A stretch of 64,000 bases of DNA from Chloroflexota bacterium (GTDB lineage: Bacteria > Chloroflexota > UBA6077 > JACCZL01), in NCBI GenBank assembly GCA_020850535.1, contig JADZEM010000004.1, positions 1 to 64,000 of the forward strand, in the 5' to 3' direction. Position numbers and translations under genes: made by a program. This document shows positions 46,079 to 55,947 of the stretch, piece after piece. Within the stretch, counting starts at the first letter, position 1; each line of letters starts with the position of its first letter. The notes under the pieces were generated by a model. That model did not search any database. It saw only the letters and a list, made by a program, of their open reading frames with translations, and was not told where the DNA came from.

Positions 46079-47476
46079 TTACGCCTTCCGCCCGCGTTTC
46101 GGCGGCGCGGACGGCGCCAGCGGCAGCAGGATCGAACGCGGAGACGCCGTCAGGCATGGCGCGTCGTCGTCGGCCTCGTCTGGCCCCACGATCTGGAACG
46201 TCAGCCGCCGGTGCGCCTCCCGCAGGGCGGCCTCGACGGCGGCAGGGGTCTCGCCGCTGGCAAACAGGAAGCCGAGGTAGCGGTCGCCCTCCGGCAGCGG
46301 GACGACCGGCTGGCCGACTGGTATCGTGATCTCCAGATTGTCGATGCCCGGCGTCGCCAGCGCCTCCTCCTGACCGGCGACGCGCCGCAGGATGCCCCCG
46401 CGCGGGATCGGCAGCATCATCGCGCCGGAGGCCCGCGCCTCGCGCTCATAGGTCGGGATCTCCAGTCCGGCCGCGTGGCGCAGCGTCAGCTCTTCCAGCG
46501 ACATATCCACGCCGAAGCGCAGCGCCTGCCCACAGAGGCCGCCAATCGAGCGGGCCGCCACTTCGAGGATCACCGGTCCGTCTGGGCCCAGCCGCAGCTC
46601 GGCGTGAATCGGTCCGTGGCGCAGCCCAAACGCCGCCGACGCCCGCTCGACCGTCTCGACAATCGCCCGCTGGGCAGCGTCGTCGTGGCGCGAGGGGGTG
46701 ACGTAGATCGTCTCTTCGAAGAACGGGCCGTCAAGTGGATCAGGCTTGTCGAAGAGGGCCAGGACGTGGAGCGTGCCACGGTCCAGCAGCCCTTCAAGGG
46801 CGACCTCCGCGCCGGGCACGAACGCTTCGACCATGATCTGTCGCTGCGCCGCCCCGTCCGCGTCGAGCATCGCCCTGATCCGCGCGAAGGCGACGCCGAA
46901 CTCCGCCGGGTCGTTGGCGCGGATGACGCCTCGACTGGCTGACTGCGAGACCGGCTTCAGCACGCACGGATACGGCGCGCGCTTCGCCTCACGAACGGGA
47001 TCGGCGTCCACGGTGGTGCGCCTGAAGGCGGGCGTCGGCAGGTCGGCGCGCTGCAAGGCGCGGCGAGCGAGGTACTTGTCGCGGGTGATGCGGGCGGCGT
47101 CCACGGAGTTCGAGGCCAGCCCGAGGCGCGTCGCCGTCTGCGCCGCGACGACCGTCGTGGCGTCGTCCACGTTGACGATGCCGTCAAACGGGCGCTCCTC
47201 GGCCACGTCCGCCAGCCGTGCCGCCGCGCGTACGGGGCGCGTGAGATCCAGGCCGATCTGCGCCGCTCGCGCGCCGGCCGACCGTCGCGAGAGCGGCCCC
47301 CGCTCATCCGACCCGACGACGACCTCCACTCCGAGGCGGCGGGCCGCCGTCAAGAACGCCTTCGCGCGGTAGGTCTTCGCGGCCATCAGCAGCAGCACCC
47401 GGCGCGGCGCTTCGGTCAGGAGACTGCGCTGCCGACGCTCCACACCCGCCATCGGTCGCTCAAGCCGGGACACCAT
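46079..47476 (-). CDS. ATP-grasp ligase
   Basis: 465 residues from the start at 47476; an internal ATG 24 bases later is possible. The ATP-grasp layout is visible: an N-terminal RVLLLMAAKTYRAKAFL fold, DKYLARRALQRADLPTPAF, CVLKPVSQSASRGV with the nucleotide-binding Lys, MVEAFVPGAEVALEG, and HAELRLGPDGPVILEVAARSIGG supplying metal-binding Glu/Asn-type positions. These enzymes join a carboxylate to an amine or similar using ATP. Substrate is unknown. It is last of three genes with DUF169 and a radical SAM protein. Confidence 0.82.
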   Translation of the reverse strand: MVSRLERPMAGVERRQRSLLTEAPRRVLLLMAAKTYRAKAFLTAARRLGVEVVVGSDERGPLSRRSAGARAAQIGLDLTRPVRAAARLADVAEERPFDGIVNVDDATTVVAAQTATRLGLASNSVDAARITRDKYLARRALQRADLPTPAFRRTTVDADPVREAKRAPYPCVLKPVSQSASRGVIRANDPAEFGVAFARIRAMLDADGAAQRQIMVEAFVPGAEVALEGLLDRGTLHVLALFDKPDPLDGPFFEETIYVTPSRHDDAAQRAIVETVERASAAFGLRHGPIHAELRLGPDGPVILEVAARSIGGLCGQALRFGVDMSLEELTLRHAAGLEIPTYEREARASGAMMLPIPRGGILRRVAGQEEALATPGIDNLEITIPVGQPVVPLPEGDRYLGFLFASGETPAAVEAALREAHRRLTFQIVGPDEADDDAPCLTASPRSILLPLAPSAPPKRGRKA

Positions 47477-47537
47477 CGGACTACACCACCCGTTCCGTCG
47501 GGGCCGTCGGACCGAACTGGTCCGTCGTCGGCTCCGC

Positions 47538-48968
47538 TCAACAGAACCATGTTTCGGTGAGGCGTGGCACGAACGCCGCCCTCACAAGTGTGCCAGGATC
47601 GTCCTCGACGCCGCGCGATGACCCCCCACCACTGAGCCGCTGCGCCAGCCGCTCGATCTGGACGAACGTCTGCGCCGGCGGGTCGCCGGCGCACCCGGCC
47701 GCTTCGACCGCCGCCGCGACCTCTTCCTGGAGGCTGTCCATGCGCGGGTCTGGATGCGCCCAGCGGTACGAGAACGTCTCGGCGTCGAACGGGCCAACAT
47801 GGGGCGCGAGGGCCGCCGTCCCCAGCAGGCTCGATCCGCGTGGCACCAGCATACGGATGGCGAACTGAACCGGATCGATGTTCCCGATCAGCCGCTGGCG
47901 GCGCACCCACGCCAGCAGCGCCAGGTACCCGTCCAGGCTGAGCCAGGGTGTGAACGGCATGAAGGTCGGGCGGATGGGCAGGCCGGCCGCGCGGGTGAGT
48001 ATCAGGGCCGTTTCGACGTCTGCCGCCGTGTGCCCCTTGTCCAGGTATCGCAGCACGCGGTCGTCTACCGCCTCCACGGCTGAGACGACGAACAGGCAGC
48101 CGGTGCGCGCCAGCGTCTCCAGGTGTTGTCGATGCTCCAGCAGGTGCTCGACCTTGATCGTGGCGTCGTAGGTCAGCGACGGGAATGCCGCGTGCAGCTC
48201 CTCGACGATCCGCAGCGAGTGTTTGATGCCGTTGAAGAAGTCTGGATCGCCGAAGGTGATGTGCTCGGCGCCCAGACGGACCAGCTGGGCCACGTCTTCC
48301 AGCACGACGTCCTGCTGCACCACGCGCAGCCGTCCACCGTAGACGGGTGCGATCGGGCAGTGCAGGCAGCGATGGGCGCAGCCTCGGCTGGCCTCGACGT
48401 AGCCGGTCAGCTTTCGGCGGTCGCCCAGGTCGACCTGCGCATAGCCTTCGAGGGGCGGGAGCCGATCGCGGCGCGGCAGCGAGAACTGCTGCCGCCCCAG
48501 GGCCACGCCGCCATCATGGTGGGCCGTGCGAACGCCGAGAATCGGCTCGACTCGGGATGCGTGCCGCGCACCACCGTCCGGATCACGAGCAGCCAGCGCG
48601 GCGACGGCCAGGGCGTCTGCCAGCGCGACCAGCGGCCCCTCGAACTCGCCGCCGATGGCGCTGTCGCCGTGGTCCGGCACGAGCACGTCGGCATGCAGTG
48701 ACGCGTACAGCCCGTAGAACGTCAGGTGGGCCTGCGGGTTGAGCGCCCGCACGCGCGCCGCAAGCCGCACGCCGAGCCGGGTAGCGGTGTGCATCGGCGT
48801 CGAGACGCCTATCAGCCCGGCCCAGTGCACGGCGTCCTCGTCCAGGGGCTGCACGGCGAGATCGAGGCAGCGAACCTCGTGGCCGGCCGCCAGCAGGTCA
48901 GCCGCCGGCCGTGCCAGCCCGAGCGGCTGGTGGCCGAGCTCGTAGGTTGACAGCAGGAGAACGCGCAT
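47538..48968 (-). CDS. radical SAM protein with B12-binding-like N-terminus
   Basis: 476 residues from the ATG at 48968 with GGAG upstream. The N-terminus (MRVLLLSTYELGHQPLG, PMHTATRLGVRLAARV) is a flavodoxin-like fold of the cobalamin-binding kind, but no clear DxHxxG is present. The radical SAM domain has GCAHRCLHCP (C-x3-C-x2-C) followed by HITFGDPDFFNG. The C-terminal ~100 residues are unassigned. It lies between DUF169 and ATP-grasp genes and probably modifies a small molecule or peptide. Confidence 0.82.
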   Translation of the reverse strand: MRVLLLSTYELGHQPLGLARPAADLLAAGHEVRCLDLAVQPLDEDAVHWAGLIGVSTPMHTATRLGVRLAARVRALNPQAHLTFYGLYASLHADVLVPDHGDSAIGGEFEGPLVALADALAVAALAARDPDGGARHASRVEPILGVRTAHHDGGVALGRQQFSLPRRDRLPPLEGYAQVDLGDRRKLTGYVEASRGCAHRCLHCPIAPVYGGRLRVVQQDVVLEDVAQLVRLGAEHITFGDPDFFNGIKHSLRIVEELHAAFPSLTYDATIKVEHLLEHRQHLETLARTGCLFVVSAVEAVDDRVLRYLDKGHTAADVETALILTRAAGLPIRPTFMPFTPWLSLDGYLALLAWVRRQRLIGNIDPVQFAIRMLVPRGSSLLGTAALAPHVGPFDAETFSYRWAHPDPRMDSLQEEVAAAVEAAGCAGDPPAQTFVQIERLAQRLSGGGSSRGVEDDPGTLVRAAFVPRLTETWFC

Positions 48969-49008
48969 CGCCTGCTCCGGTGTCCCACGCACCATCGCGC
49001 AGCTAGCG

Positions 49009-49734
49009 TCAGCGGGCCGGCTGTGCCGCTGCATAGGCAGACTTCCGCCCCTGGTGGAAGGCCGCAAGGTCGCGGTTCGCCTTGGCCAGCCCGCCGATCT
49101 TCGCGGCGACGCCGTCGAGCGCCGCCCCGGGAATGACGACGATGGCGCGGTCGTCGGGCACTTCCACGTAGGTCCGCGCGCCGATGCACCCCAGACTGAG
49201 CGTCACGTCGCCCTCGTTGGCCGACCACGCGACCGCCGCGCAGGCCGGCCGTCCCAGCGTCGGCAGGCCCGGCCGCTCGCGCAGGGTCACGGCGTCGCTC
49301 GCCTCGGCCAGCACCATGCCTTGTGTGGGCGTGACGATGGCCAGCGCCACGTCGGGCTCGACCGGGAACGACGCCAGCGGTCCGTACAGAATGCCCTGAT
49401 GCGCCGCCCCGACCATCGGCAGGTGCGCCGTCTCGGCGCTGTCCAGGTAGCCCATCTCGACCATCATGCCAACCAGCTCCATGGCGGCCGGCTGACGCTC
49501 GGCGGGCATCTCGAATCCCATCGTCATCGTCCCGACGCCGCACTCAAGGTGGCGGTCAGCGGCGGCGTAGAACAGCGACTGCTCGGCGAGCCGCCAGAAT
49601 GTGCATGCCGAAGGCTCGACGGCCGTGCTCACCGTGACGCCTGGGGGTGGTTCATCCACGAAAGCCAACGCCACTGGCGTTCGATCCAGGTGAAGCTCGT
49701 CGGTCAGCACGCGCGCACGGGACGAGTTGTCCAT
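49009..49734 (-). CDS. DUF169-family protein
   Basis: 241 residues from the ATG at 49734, placed 6 bases after GGAGAGG. DRTPVALAFVDEPPPGV, ACTFWRLAEQSLFYAA and HLECGVGTMTMGF, with two conserved cysteines and a later ARPACAAVAW, fit my recollection of DUF169. That family is uncharacterised and often found beside redox or corrinoid-related genes. It begins the operon with the radical SAM and ATP-grasp genes, 40 bases before the former. Confidence 0.75.
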   Translation of the reverse strand: MDNSSRARVLTDELHLDRTPVALAFVDEPPPGVTVSTAVEPSACTFWRLAEQSLFYAAADRHLECGVGTMTMGFEMPAERQPAAMELVGMMVEMGYLDSAETAHLPMVGAAHQGILYGPLASFPVEPDVALAIVTPTQGMVLAEASDAVTLRERPGLPTLGRPACAAVAWSANEGDVTLSLGCIGARTYVEVPDDRAIVVIPGAALDGVAAKIGGLAKANRDLAAFHQGRKSAYAAAQPAR

Positions 49735-49949
49735 CCGCATCCTCTCCAACCCGCGCCATCCGACGCTCGCGCGGCTACACGCGCTGACCGATCGTTGGCG
49801 CCCACTCCATTGAGTGTACCGCTCGACGCCTGCATGAGACTCAGGATCGACTGGCACCGCCAGGGCGACTACATTGATCGTCGGCGTCCCCAGAACATGG
49901 TAGGGCGCGCAGAGAGAGGAGTCAGCCCGGATGCCAACTGTCAACGACA

Positions 49950-51461
49950 TTACTCATCTGCAGAGGCATGCGCGAACTCTGACGTGGGCGCCTTCAAGAT
50001 ACCGTCGAGGAGGCGGCGTACCGTGAAGCATGCTGCAACGATGGCAATGACCCCGCCACACCACCGTAGCATCGGGGTCGCCATCGCCGCCCCGTACCAA
50101 CGAAGGTAGGCTGGAAGCCAGCCGGCCAGGTCGAAGTTGCTCTCGCCGGCGCTCCGATCTTTCCAGCTGCTGGGCACTTCGTCCACCCTGTAGCCGAGAC
50201 GATGCGCCTTGGTCGTCAACTCAAGAGCGACCTCGAACCCGCGGTCGCTCTCGATGGGCACGGCCTGCACGAAGCGGCGACTGTAGGCACGAAAATTGGT
50301 CGTCGCATCGTGGGTGGGGAGACCGGTGGCATAGTGCAGGCTCAGCCCGGTCGCACGGGACATCATGCGCTTGATTCGGGGCCCACCGATCTGCGAGCCT
50401 CCCCGCATGTAGCGCGACCCGCTGACGACATCTGCACCGTGCTCGCGAACCTTCTCCACCATCGCCTGGATCACTGACGGCGGGTCCGAGAGATCTGCCA
50501 TCGACGTGACGATCACATCGCCGCGCGCCGCCGCGAAACCGGCGACCATCGCATTGGCGACACCCTTTCCGAGCTTGTTCCTGATCAGTCGGATCGTGGG
50601 CGGTCGATCCGGCATCGCATCCAGCGCCGCGAGGGTACTGTCCTCGTCGTAGTCGTAGCACACGAGCAGTTCATGCGGGATTCCCTGCAATGCACTCGAG
50701 AGGCCCCGCACGCATGGTTGGATGTTCTCACGCTCGTTGTAGACAGGCAGCACCACACTGACGAGATCGTCGGCGGTTCCCTCCCCACCCACCGCGGGCT
50801 TTCGAGCCTTAATCAGGAACTGCTTGCCGAGGATGCGCCAGGCTAACGGGACTCGCAGATAGAGCCGTACGAGTGCCGGCGTCTTCGGCAGAGCTGAGCG
50901 CGCCGTGAAAGGCAAGAAGCGCTCGCGGACATCGACGACCTCGAATCGGCTGACCTCCAGGAGCTCGCAGAGCGATTGGTCGCTGATGGGGATCCGGTGG
51001 TCCCAGAAGCTCCAGTAGTCGCCGGCCACAAACCGTATGTTCGGCCCGAGGGCGATGAAGTGGCCGCCCGGCTTGAGGACGCGCCGCGCTTCGATGATGG
51101 TTCGCTCGACCGTCGCCCGGTCCGGCAAGTGTTCGAGGAGATTGCTGGTGAAGACGACGTCCACCGTATGATCTGAGAGGAAACTGAGGTCGTCCACGAC
51201 GCCGTGATGGAACTCGATGTCCGCATCCAGCATGCTAGCGCTGTCTGGATTGAGGTCCACACCGATGCGACGAGCGCACCGAACGTGATTCAGGAACTCG
51301 CCGTAGCCACACCCCAGGTCGAGCACGGTATCGCTGCGCTTGATCGACGCCTGGAAGAAGTCGCGCACGAGCACGCGCCAGATCTCAGCACGTGCGTTAC
51401 GGTGCTCCCCAAAGCGGTTTCGGTAGATCTGCTGGAGATCGTTCACGGCAGTCCCGGTCAT
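49950..51461 (-). CDS. class I methyltransferase fused to family 2 glycosyltransferase
   Basis: 503 residues. The first ~220 residues are a SAM methyltransferase (VLDLGCGYGEF near 46-56, VVFTSNLLEHLPD, RVLKPGGHFI). From ~233 a GT2 domain follows (VSVVLPVYNERENIQP, SMADLSDPP as acid site, SGSRYMRGGSQ), close to dolichyl-phosphate mannosyltransferases, ending with a membrane helix. The fusion may modify and charge one carrier lipid. It follows the epimerase gene on the same strand. Confidence 0.82.
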   Translation of the reverse strand: MTGTAVNDLQQIYRNRFGEHRNARAEIWRVLVRDFFQASIKRSDTVLDLGCGYGEFLNHVRCARRIGVDLNPDSASMLDADIEFHHGVVDDLSFLSDHTVDVVFTSNLLEHLPDRATVERTIIEARRVLKPGGHFIALGPNIRFVAGDYWSFWDHRIPISDQSLCELLEVSRFEVVDVRERFLPFTARSALPKTPALVRLYLRVPLAWRILGKQFLIKARKPAVGGEGTADDLVSVVLPVYNERENIQPCVRGLSSALQGIPHELLVCYDYDEDSTLAALDAMPDRPPTIRLIRNKLGKGVANAMVAGFAAARGDVIVTSMADLSDPPSVIQAMVEKVREHGADVVSGSRYMRGGSQIGGPRIKRMMSRATGLSLHYATGLPTHDATTNFRAYSRRFVQAVPIESDRGFEVALELTTKAHRLGYRVDEVPSSWKDRSAGESNFDLAGWLPAYLRWYGAAMATPMLRWCGGVIAIVAACFTVRRLLDGILKAPTSEFAHASADE

Positions 51462-51493
51462 ATCGCTCCTGCGGGAGTGCGGGCCATCGCCGG

Positions 51494-52513
51494 CTAGATC
51501 GTCCCGGCCGCGACCGCGTTAGTGATCCAGGGAATGACCTCGTCGAGCATGGTATCGAGCGAGGTGGTTGCCCGGAAGCCCAGTATCCGCTCCGCCTTCC
51601 GAACATCTGGAGTCCGAAGCTGGACATCGTGCTGAAACGGGTCGTCACTGACGTACTCGAACGGGGTGCCCGATCGCATTTTGCCCCAGATGGCGCGTGC
51701 CAGTTCGAGGACGGTGGTGCGCTCGGTGGTGGACAGGTTGAAGTCCTCGTTGAGCGCAGACGGGTGCTCCATGCAGATCCGGATGCCGCGCGCCAGGTCG
51801 CCACCGTAGGTGTAGTGCCGTACCTGCGAGCCGTCTCCCAGAATGTGCAGCGGGTGCTGCCCACGGGCCACCTTCTGGATCAGATCCGGCACGACATGGC
51901 TCATGGCGAGCTTGACATTGCCGCTCGGGATCTCGCAACCGCCCAGTGCGCGCTGCTCGCCGGTGCCCACACAGTTGAACGGCCGAATGATGGTATACGG
52001 CAGGCCGTATTGCTCGAAGGCACCGCGTGCGAAATACTCGCAGGCGAGCTTCTGGAAGCCGTAGGTGCTGGTGGGTGGCGGGCACTCGAAGATGTGCGAT
52101 TCAGGCGTTGGGAAGACGGTGGCGTTCTCGAAAACCATCGACGAGCTGATCACGTTGATCTTCTTGAGCGTGCCCTTCTTGAATCCGTACAGGGCAGCAT
52201 CGAAGTGCGCAGCGGTGATCCGTTCGTTCTCGGCAATCAGATCGTATGCATACTCGTGGAAGTAGCTGATGCCGCCGATCCGGGCGGCGCTGGCGACCAT
52301 CTGGTCACAGCCCTCGACCAACCGACACAACAGATCGACATCCTTGACGTCGCCCCGGACGCATGAATAGTTGGGATGGTCGTCGTAGCTCTTCTTCACG
52401 CGACCGTACTTCGAAAAATTGTCGATACCGACGACGCGGTGACCCGCTCGGAGAAGCTCGTGGACGACGTAGCCGTTAGTGAACCCGGCACTCCCGGTGA
52501 CCAGTACCTTCAT
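51494..52513 (-). CDS. NAD-dependent nucleotide-sugar epimerase/dehydratase
   Basis: 339 residues of the extended short-chain dehydrogenase type: GSAGFTNG (7-14) binds NAD, SSSMVFE supplies the Ser, and YGFQK is the catalytic Tyr-x3-Lys. The HYTYGGDLARG segment is as in UDP-sugar epimerases. It probably interconverts or dehydrates a UDP-hexose for the cell-surface polymer. Its start overlaps the dehydrogenase stop by 4 bases. Confidence 0.88.
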   Translation of the reverse strand: MKVLVTGSAGFTNGYVVHELLRAGHRVVGIDNFSKYGRVKKSYDDHPNYSCVRGDVKDVDLLCRLVEGCDQMVASAARIGGISYFHEYAYDLIAENERITAAHFDAALYGFKKGTLKKINVISSSMVFENATVFPTPESHIFECPPPTSTYGFQKLACEYFARGAFEQYGLPYTIIRPFNCVGTGEQRALGGCEIPSGNVKLAMSHVVPDLIQKVARGQHPLHILGDGSQVRHYTYGGDLARGIRICMEHPSALNEDFNLSTTERTTVLELARAIWGKMRSGTPFEYVSDDPFQHDVQLRTPDVRKAERILGFRATTSLDTMLDEVIPWITNAVAAGTI

Positions 52514-53841
52514 GATGCCAGCTTCTGCATCCAGCCAGGACTCATCGTCCCGGCCGCAGCGTCTTCACGAGCCGCACTCTGATCAAGGCAGCCCCACATG
52601 TCCTCAACCACGATGTGGGGTGGTACCCGCAGGCCACGATACTCGCGGTGTGGCACGCCGACAATCACGATGTCGGCTCGCGAGAGCGCGTCGTCGAGCG
52701 AAGCGAAATCCGGTCCGTCGAGATACGGATCGTTCAGAATCACTTCCTTCGCTTCCAGCAGCATGATCTTCCGTAGCTTGAAGCTCAGCGAGTCACGCGT
52801 GTCGTCACAATCGGCTTTGAACGTCATGCCAAGGATCGCAACTCGCTTGTCACGGAGGTTGAGCCGGCTCTTCAGCGTGTTCACAATGAATTGCGGCTGT
52901 CCTTCGTTGACCAGCATGGCGGCGTGACCCAGGAAGAAGCTGTTGTTGCTGAACGCCGCCAGTTGCATCGTATCCTTGAGCAAGCACGGTCCCGCCGCGA
53001 AACCGGCGCCGGGCAGGCTGTCCACGCGCGGGTTGCCGGCAGTCGCGGCGTGGTGGACCCGCGAGAAATCGACCCCAGCCTCGCGGCTGAGAAGGTAGAA
53101 CTGGTTCGCTACGGCGAACTGGATGTACCGATAGCAGTTGCAGAAGAGCTTGGCGAGTTCCGCTTCCTGCGGCTCGACTTCGATGATTTCGCTCGTGATG
53201 CGCGAGAAGAGATCTCGGACCACCTGCAATCCGACGCTGTCGAAGCCACTGATGATCTGCGGAATCGTGCGCAACTCGCGAAGCGAGTGCCCTTGCGCAA
53301 TCCGCTCGGGGCAGAAGGTGACGTGGACCCCAAGGTTCCGCTGCTGAAGCATGGCATGGACGCGCTCGCTCAGCCCAGGGTACACGGTACTTCGAAGAAC
53401 CAACGTCTGGCCGTGCCTGAAGTGCGGGCTCAGCTGCTCGATCACCCGGTAGAACTCGTGGGCCTGGGGAGTCAAGAACTCATCGACCGGAGTGCCGATG
53501 ACGCAGATCACGATGTCGGCATCGGCAACGGTAGATGCGTCGGTTGACGCTGTCAGCCGGCCCGTCGGCAGCAGTTGCGCCAGTAGCTCGTCCGCGCCGT
53601 TTTCGAGGAATGGCATGCGGCCCGCCATCACCGACGCCAACGCGTCAGCATCGATGTCGAGCAGCTCGACGGCGAACCCCTCGCTGGCGAGCACGAGTCC
53701 GAGTGGAAGACCGACGTGTCCGGCGCCGCCGACGATGCAGATCCGTTCCGTTGGCGGAGGTAGCACTCGTGTCATGCTACCCGGAGCGAGGCCAGGCAAC
53801 GTCGAGGGCACAGCGCCGGTCGGGTTCGATTCATGCGACAT
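52510..53841 (-). CDS. UDP-sugar 6-dehydrogenase (WecC/Ugd family)
   Basis: 443 residues with GGAGG ahead of the ATG. A Rossmann motif GGAGHVGLPLG near residue 38, VICVIGTPVDE, the catalytic GAGFAAGPCLLKDT (Cys286) and FKADCDDTRDS match UDP-N-acetylmannosamine/UDP-glucose dehydrogenases. It makes a UDP-uronic acid using two NAD. It heads the dehydrogenase-epimerase-MT/GT2 operon. Confidence 0.9.
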   Translation of the reverse strand: MSHESNPTGAVPSTLPGLAPGSMTRVLPPPTERICIVGGAGHVGLPLGLVLASEGFAVELLDIDADALASVMAGRMPFLENGADELLAQLLPTGRLTASTDASTVADADIVICVIGTPVDEFLTPQAHEFYRVIEQLSPHFRHGQTLVLRSTVYPGLSERVHAMLQQRNLGVHVTFCPERIAQGHSLRELRTIPQIISGFDSVGLQVVRDLFSRITSEIIEVEPQEAELAKLFCNCYRYIQFAVANQFYLLSREAGVDFSRVHHAATAGNPRVDSLPGAGFAAGPCLLKDTMQLAAFSNNSFFLGHAAMLVNEGQPQFIVNTLKSRLNLRDKRVAILGMTFKADCDDTRDSLSFKLRKIMLLEAKEVILNDPYLDGPDFASLDDALSRADIVIVGVPHREYRGLRVPPHIVVEDMWGCLDQSAAREDAAAGTMSPGWMQKLAS

Positions 53842-54044
53842 GAGGCGCCCTCCTTCGTCTGTTCTCGTGAGCGAACCGCGCCGCCGAAGATTGCTCGTGG
53901 TCCTCTGGCGCTTCTGGAGTCGTCTGAAAACGACGGACGCGCGCGGTTCGTTGCGCCACCTGGACTTACAAACGGGATTGGCCTGTCAAAGGGGCCGGCC
54001 TTGGCCTGGGTCTGAGCACCGCCCGCGATGTCGCCGGCTCGCGG

Positions 54045-55823
54045 TCAAGTGCGTTCCCAGATGGCGTATGTGCCGAACTGGGCTGCCAGCCGATAGTTCG
54101 TATGGATGTAGTGGTCGAGAAGCGGCGATCCGACCGGGATCGTGGCGTACAACTCGTCAAATCCGCTGTACAGGACGAGATGCGTGACGTCTCGCCGCTT
54201 CAGCTCGCCGATGATCTCCGCCTGTACGGGCGGCGTCGTCGCGACACCTGGCTCGAACTGGTGGTATTTCGTGGCGCTCGGACGGTCCGCCAGGAAGTAG
54301 AAGAGGATCGGGTTGCCGATGGTCTGGTCGTTTCGACGACTCCCTACGAAGATCGCACGGTCCGGCGCGACATGCTCGCGTATGTAGCGCACGGCGTCAT
54401 ACAGCTCCGTCGAGATCTCGGCGCAGCCCGAGGTGTCGATGGTCCAGGGGCAAGGGCCGGTCCAGAGTGGGCGTGACCTAACCGCCCAATAGATCATTGG
54501 ACCCTGAATATATGGTATCGTCGCGACCAGAAAGAGCATGAACGCTAAGCGATGTAGCCACGCGCTACGTCGAACTGCGAAGAACCTCGGCAGGACGGCA
54601 TTCAGGAGGATCACGGCGATGATGCTGGTGGGTATCTCGTGTGCCCAGTCCTTGATGATGCGCGTCTGCCCGAGCAGCGCAAGCCCGAAGCACCAGAGGA
54701 GTACCGTGCCCCAGAACACCGTACGATCGACCGTTACCGTCCTGTACCGGGCCAACATGCAGGCTCCGACAGCGATCATTCCAACATAGATCGCCACCGG
54801 CGCATAGAACCGAATCCACTGCACGACGAGCGTGATGGACTCACCCGGCTTGCCCTGAAGTACTGCCCACGGATTGAGCAGGAGTGGCGGATTGGGCTGA
54901 CCCCGCACCAGCGGTGCAATCTGCACCGGGTAGACGAAGAGCTGCGCCCAGAGTTGATCCGGCGGGACTTTCAACAGCAGGTCAGTGAAGATCGGAACGG
55001 TGGGAATCGCGACGGCGGTCAGAAGCATGCCCAGGTTCAGCGCTGCTTCGCGGCAGGGCCCTCGCAGACCATCAGACCGTATCCTGGTCCATCCGAGCGG
55101 GCTCAAGACCGTGACGAGTGCAGTCGACGCGGCGGCGTAGATGCCGATATCGTGGCGATACACCGTGGTGAGCCCGACACAGATTCCGGCCATGAACAAC
55201 CAACGCCGTCTGCCATCGGAGATGTGCCAGCACACGGCCTGCACAGCGAGCAGTGAGAAGAGCAGCGCGGGGTAGATCGGATAGTTTGGAAACGCCACCG
55301 AACCGAGCCAGATCAGCACCAGCACCGGTGCCGCCAGCGTCTTAATGCCGGACACGAACTGCCGCGTGACCCTGAACACGGCGACGACGAGCGCGGCTTG
55401 AATCGCGATATCCCAGACGCGAGCCGTGAGCAGCGTGGCTCCGAAGAGATCGAACAGCAAGGCCAAGGTGTAAAACTGGCCAGGGGCATAGAGCGACCAG
55501 AAATCGCGGTACGGAACCTCGCCGCGCGCTACGCGGAGCCCGGCGACATTGACGAGGCCCTCGTCGAACAAGGTTGGCGGCTTCGCCAGGCCGGGGAGCA
55601 GGTAGGCAACGGCGACGATGGCGAGCACGATGCCTATGCGATAAAGCACCGACTGAGGTTGCGGCGCAGACGCCACTTGGCCTGGATCGGGCCGCAGCGT
55701 TGGAGCAGATACGGGCTCCATCCGCTCGGCCAGCAGCGGAGGTATACCCTCAAACCTACCGAGCTCATCACATCGGATCTTCTTTGCCGTCATGCCCGCC
55801 TCAGACTTCTCGTCAGTCGTCAT
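54045..55823 (-). CDS. GT-C-like membrane glycosyltransferase
   Basis: 592 residues. A ~60-residue cytoplasmic tail precedes about ten helices. The first external loop holds PPTLFDEGLVNVAG (Asp87-Glu88), the catalytic-type pair, and VPYRDFWSLYAPGQF follows, as in GT39-like proteins of bacterial surface clusters. The C-terminal ~130 residues are soluble. It lies upstream of the sugar-dehydrogenase operon with a 203-base gap. Confidence 0.8.
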   Translation of the reverse strand: MTTDEKSEAGMTAKKIRCDELGRFEGIPPLLAERMEPVSAPTLRPDPGQVASAPQPQSVLYRIGIVLAIVAVAYLLPGLAKPPTLFDEGLVNVAGLRVARGEVPYRDFWSLYAPGQFYTLALLFDLFGATLLTARVWDIAIQAALVVAVFRVTRQFVSGIKTLAAPVLVLIWLGSVAFPNYPIYPALLFSLLAVQAVCWHISDGRRRWLFMAGICVGLTTVYRHDIGIYAAASTALVTVLSPLGWTRIRSDGLRGPCREAALNLGMLLTAVAIPTVPIFTDLLLKVPPDQLWAQLFVYPVQIAPLVRGQPNPPLLLNPWAVLQGKPGESITLVVQWIRFYAPVAIYVGMIAVGACMLARYRTVTVDRTVFWGTVLLWCFGLALLGQTRIIKDWAHEIPTSIIAVILLNAVLPRFFAVRRSAWLHRLAFMLFLVATIPYIQGPMIYWAVRSRPLWTGPCPWTIDTSGCAEISTELYDAVRYIREHVAPDRAIFVGSRRNDQTIGNPILFYFLADRPSATKYHQFEPGVATTPPVQAEIIGELKRRDVTHLVLYSGFDELYATIPVGSPLLDHYIHTNYRLAAQFGTYAIWERT

Positions 55824-55947
55824 TCACTCAGCCTAACGACGACGTGGGCGACGAAGAGGACGAGAGCCCGGTAACCCACGCGTACGAGGAAGATGCGAGG
55901 CGTGCACCGCGGCCTGACCCATCGAGCACGACGGCTGCGCGGCGGAC

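Noticed and set aside
49931-49941. TTGACA-like -35 box on the minus strand upstream of the DUF169 gene
   Set aside because: No -10 sequence is found at a suitable distance.
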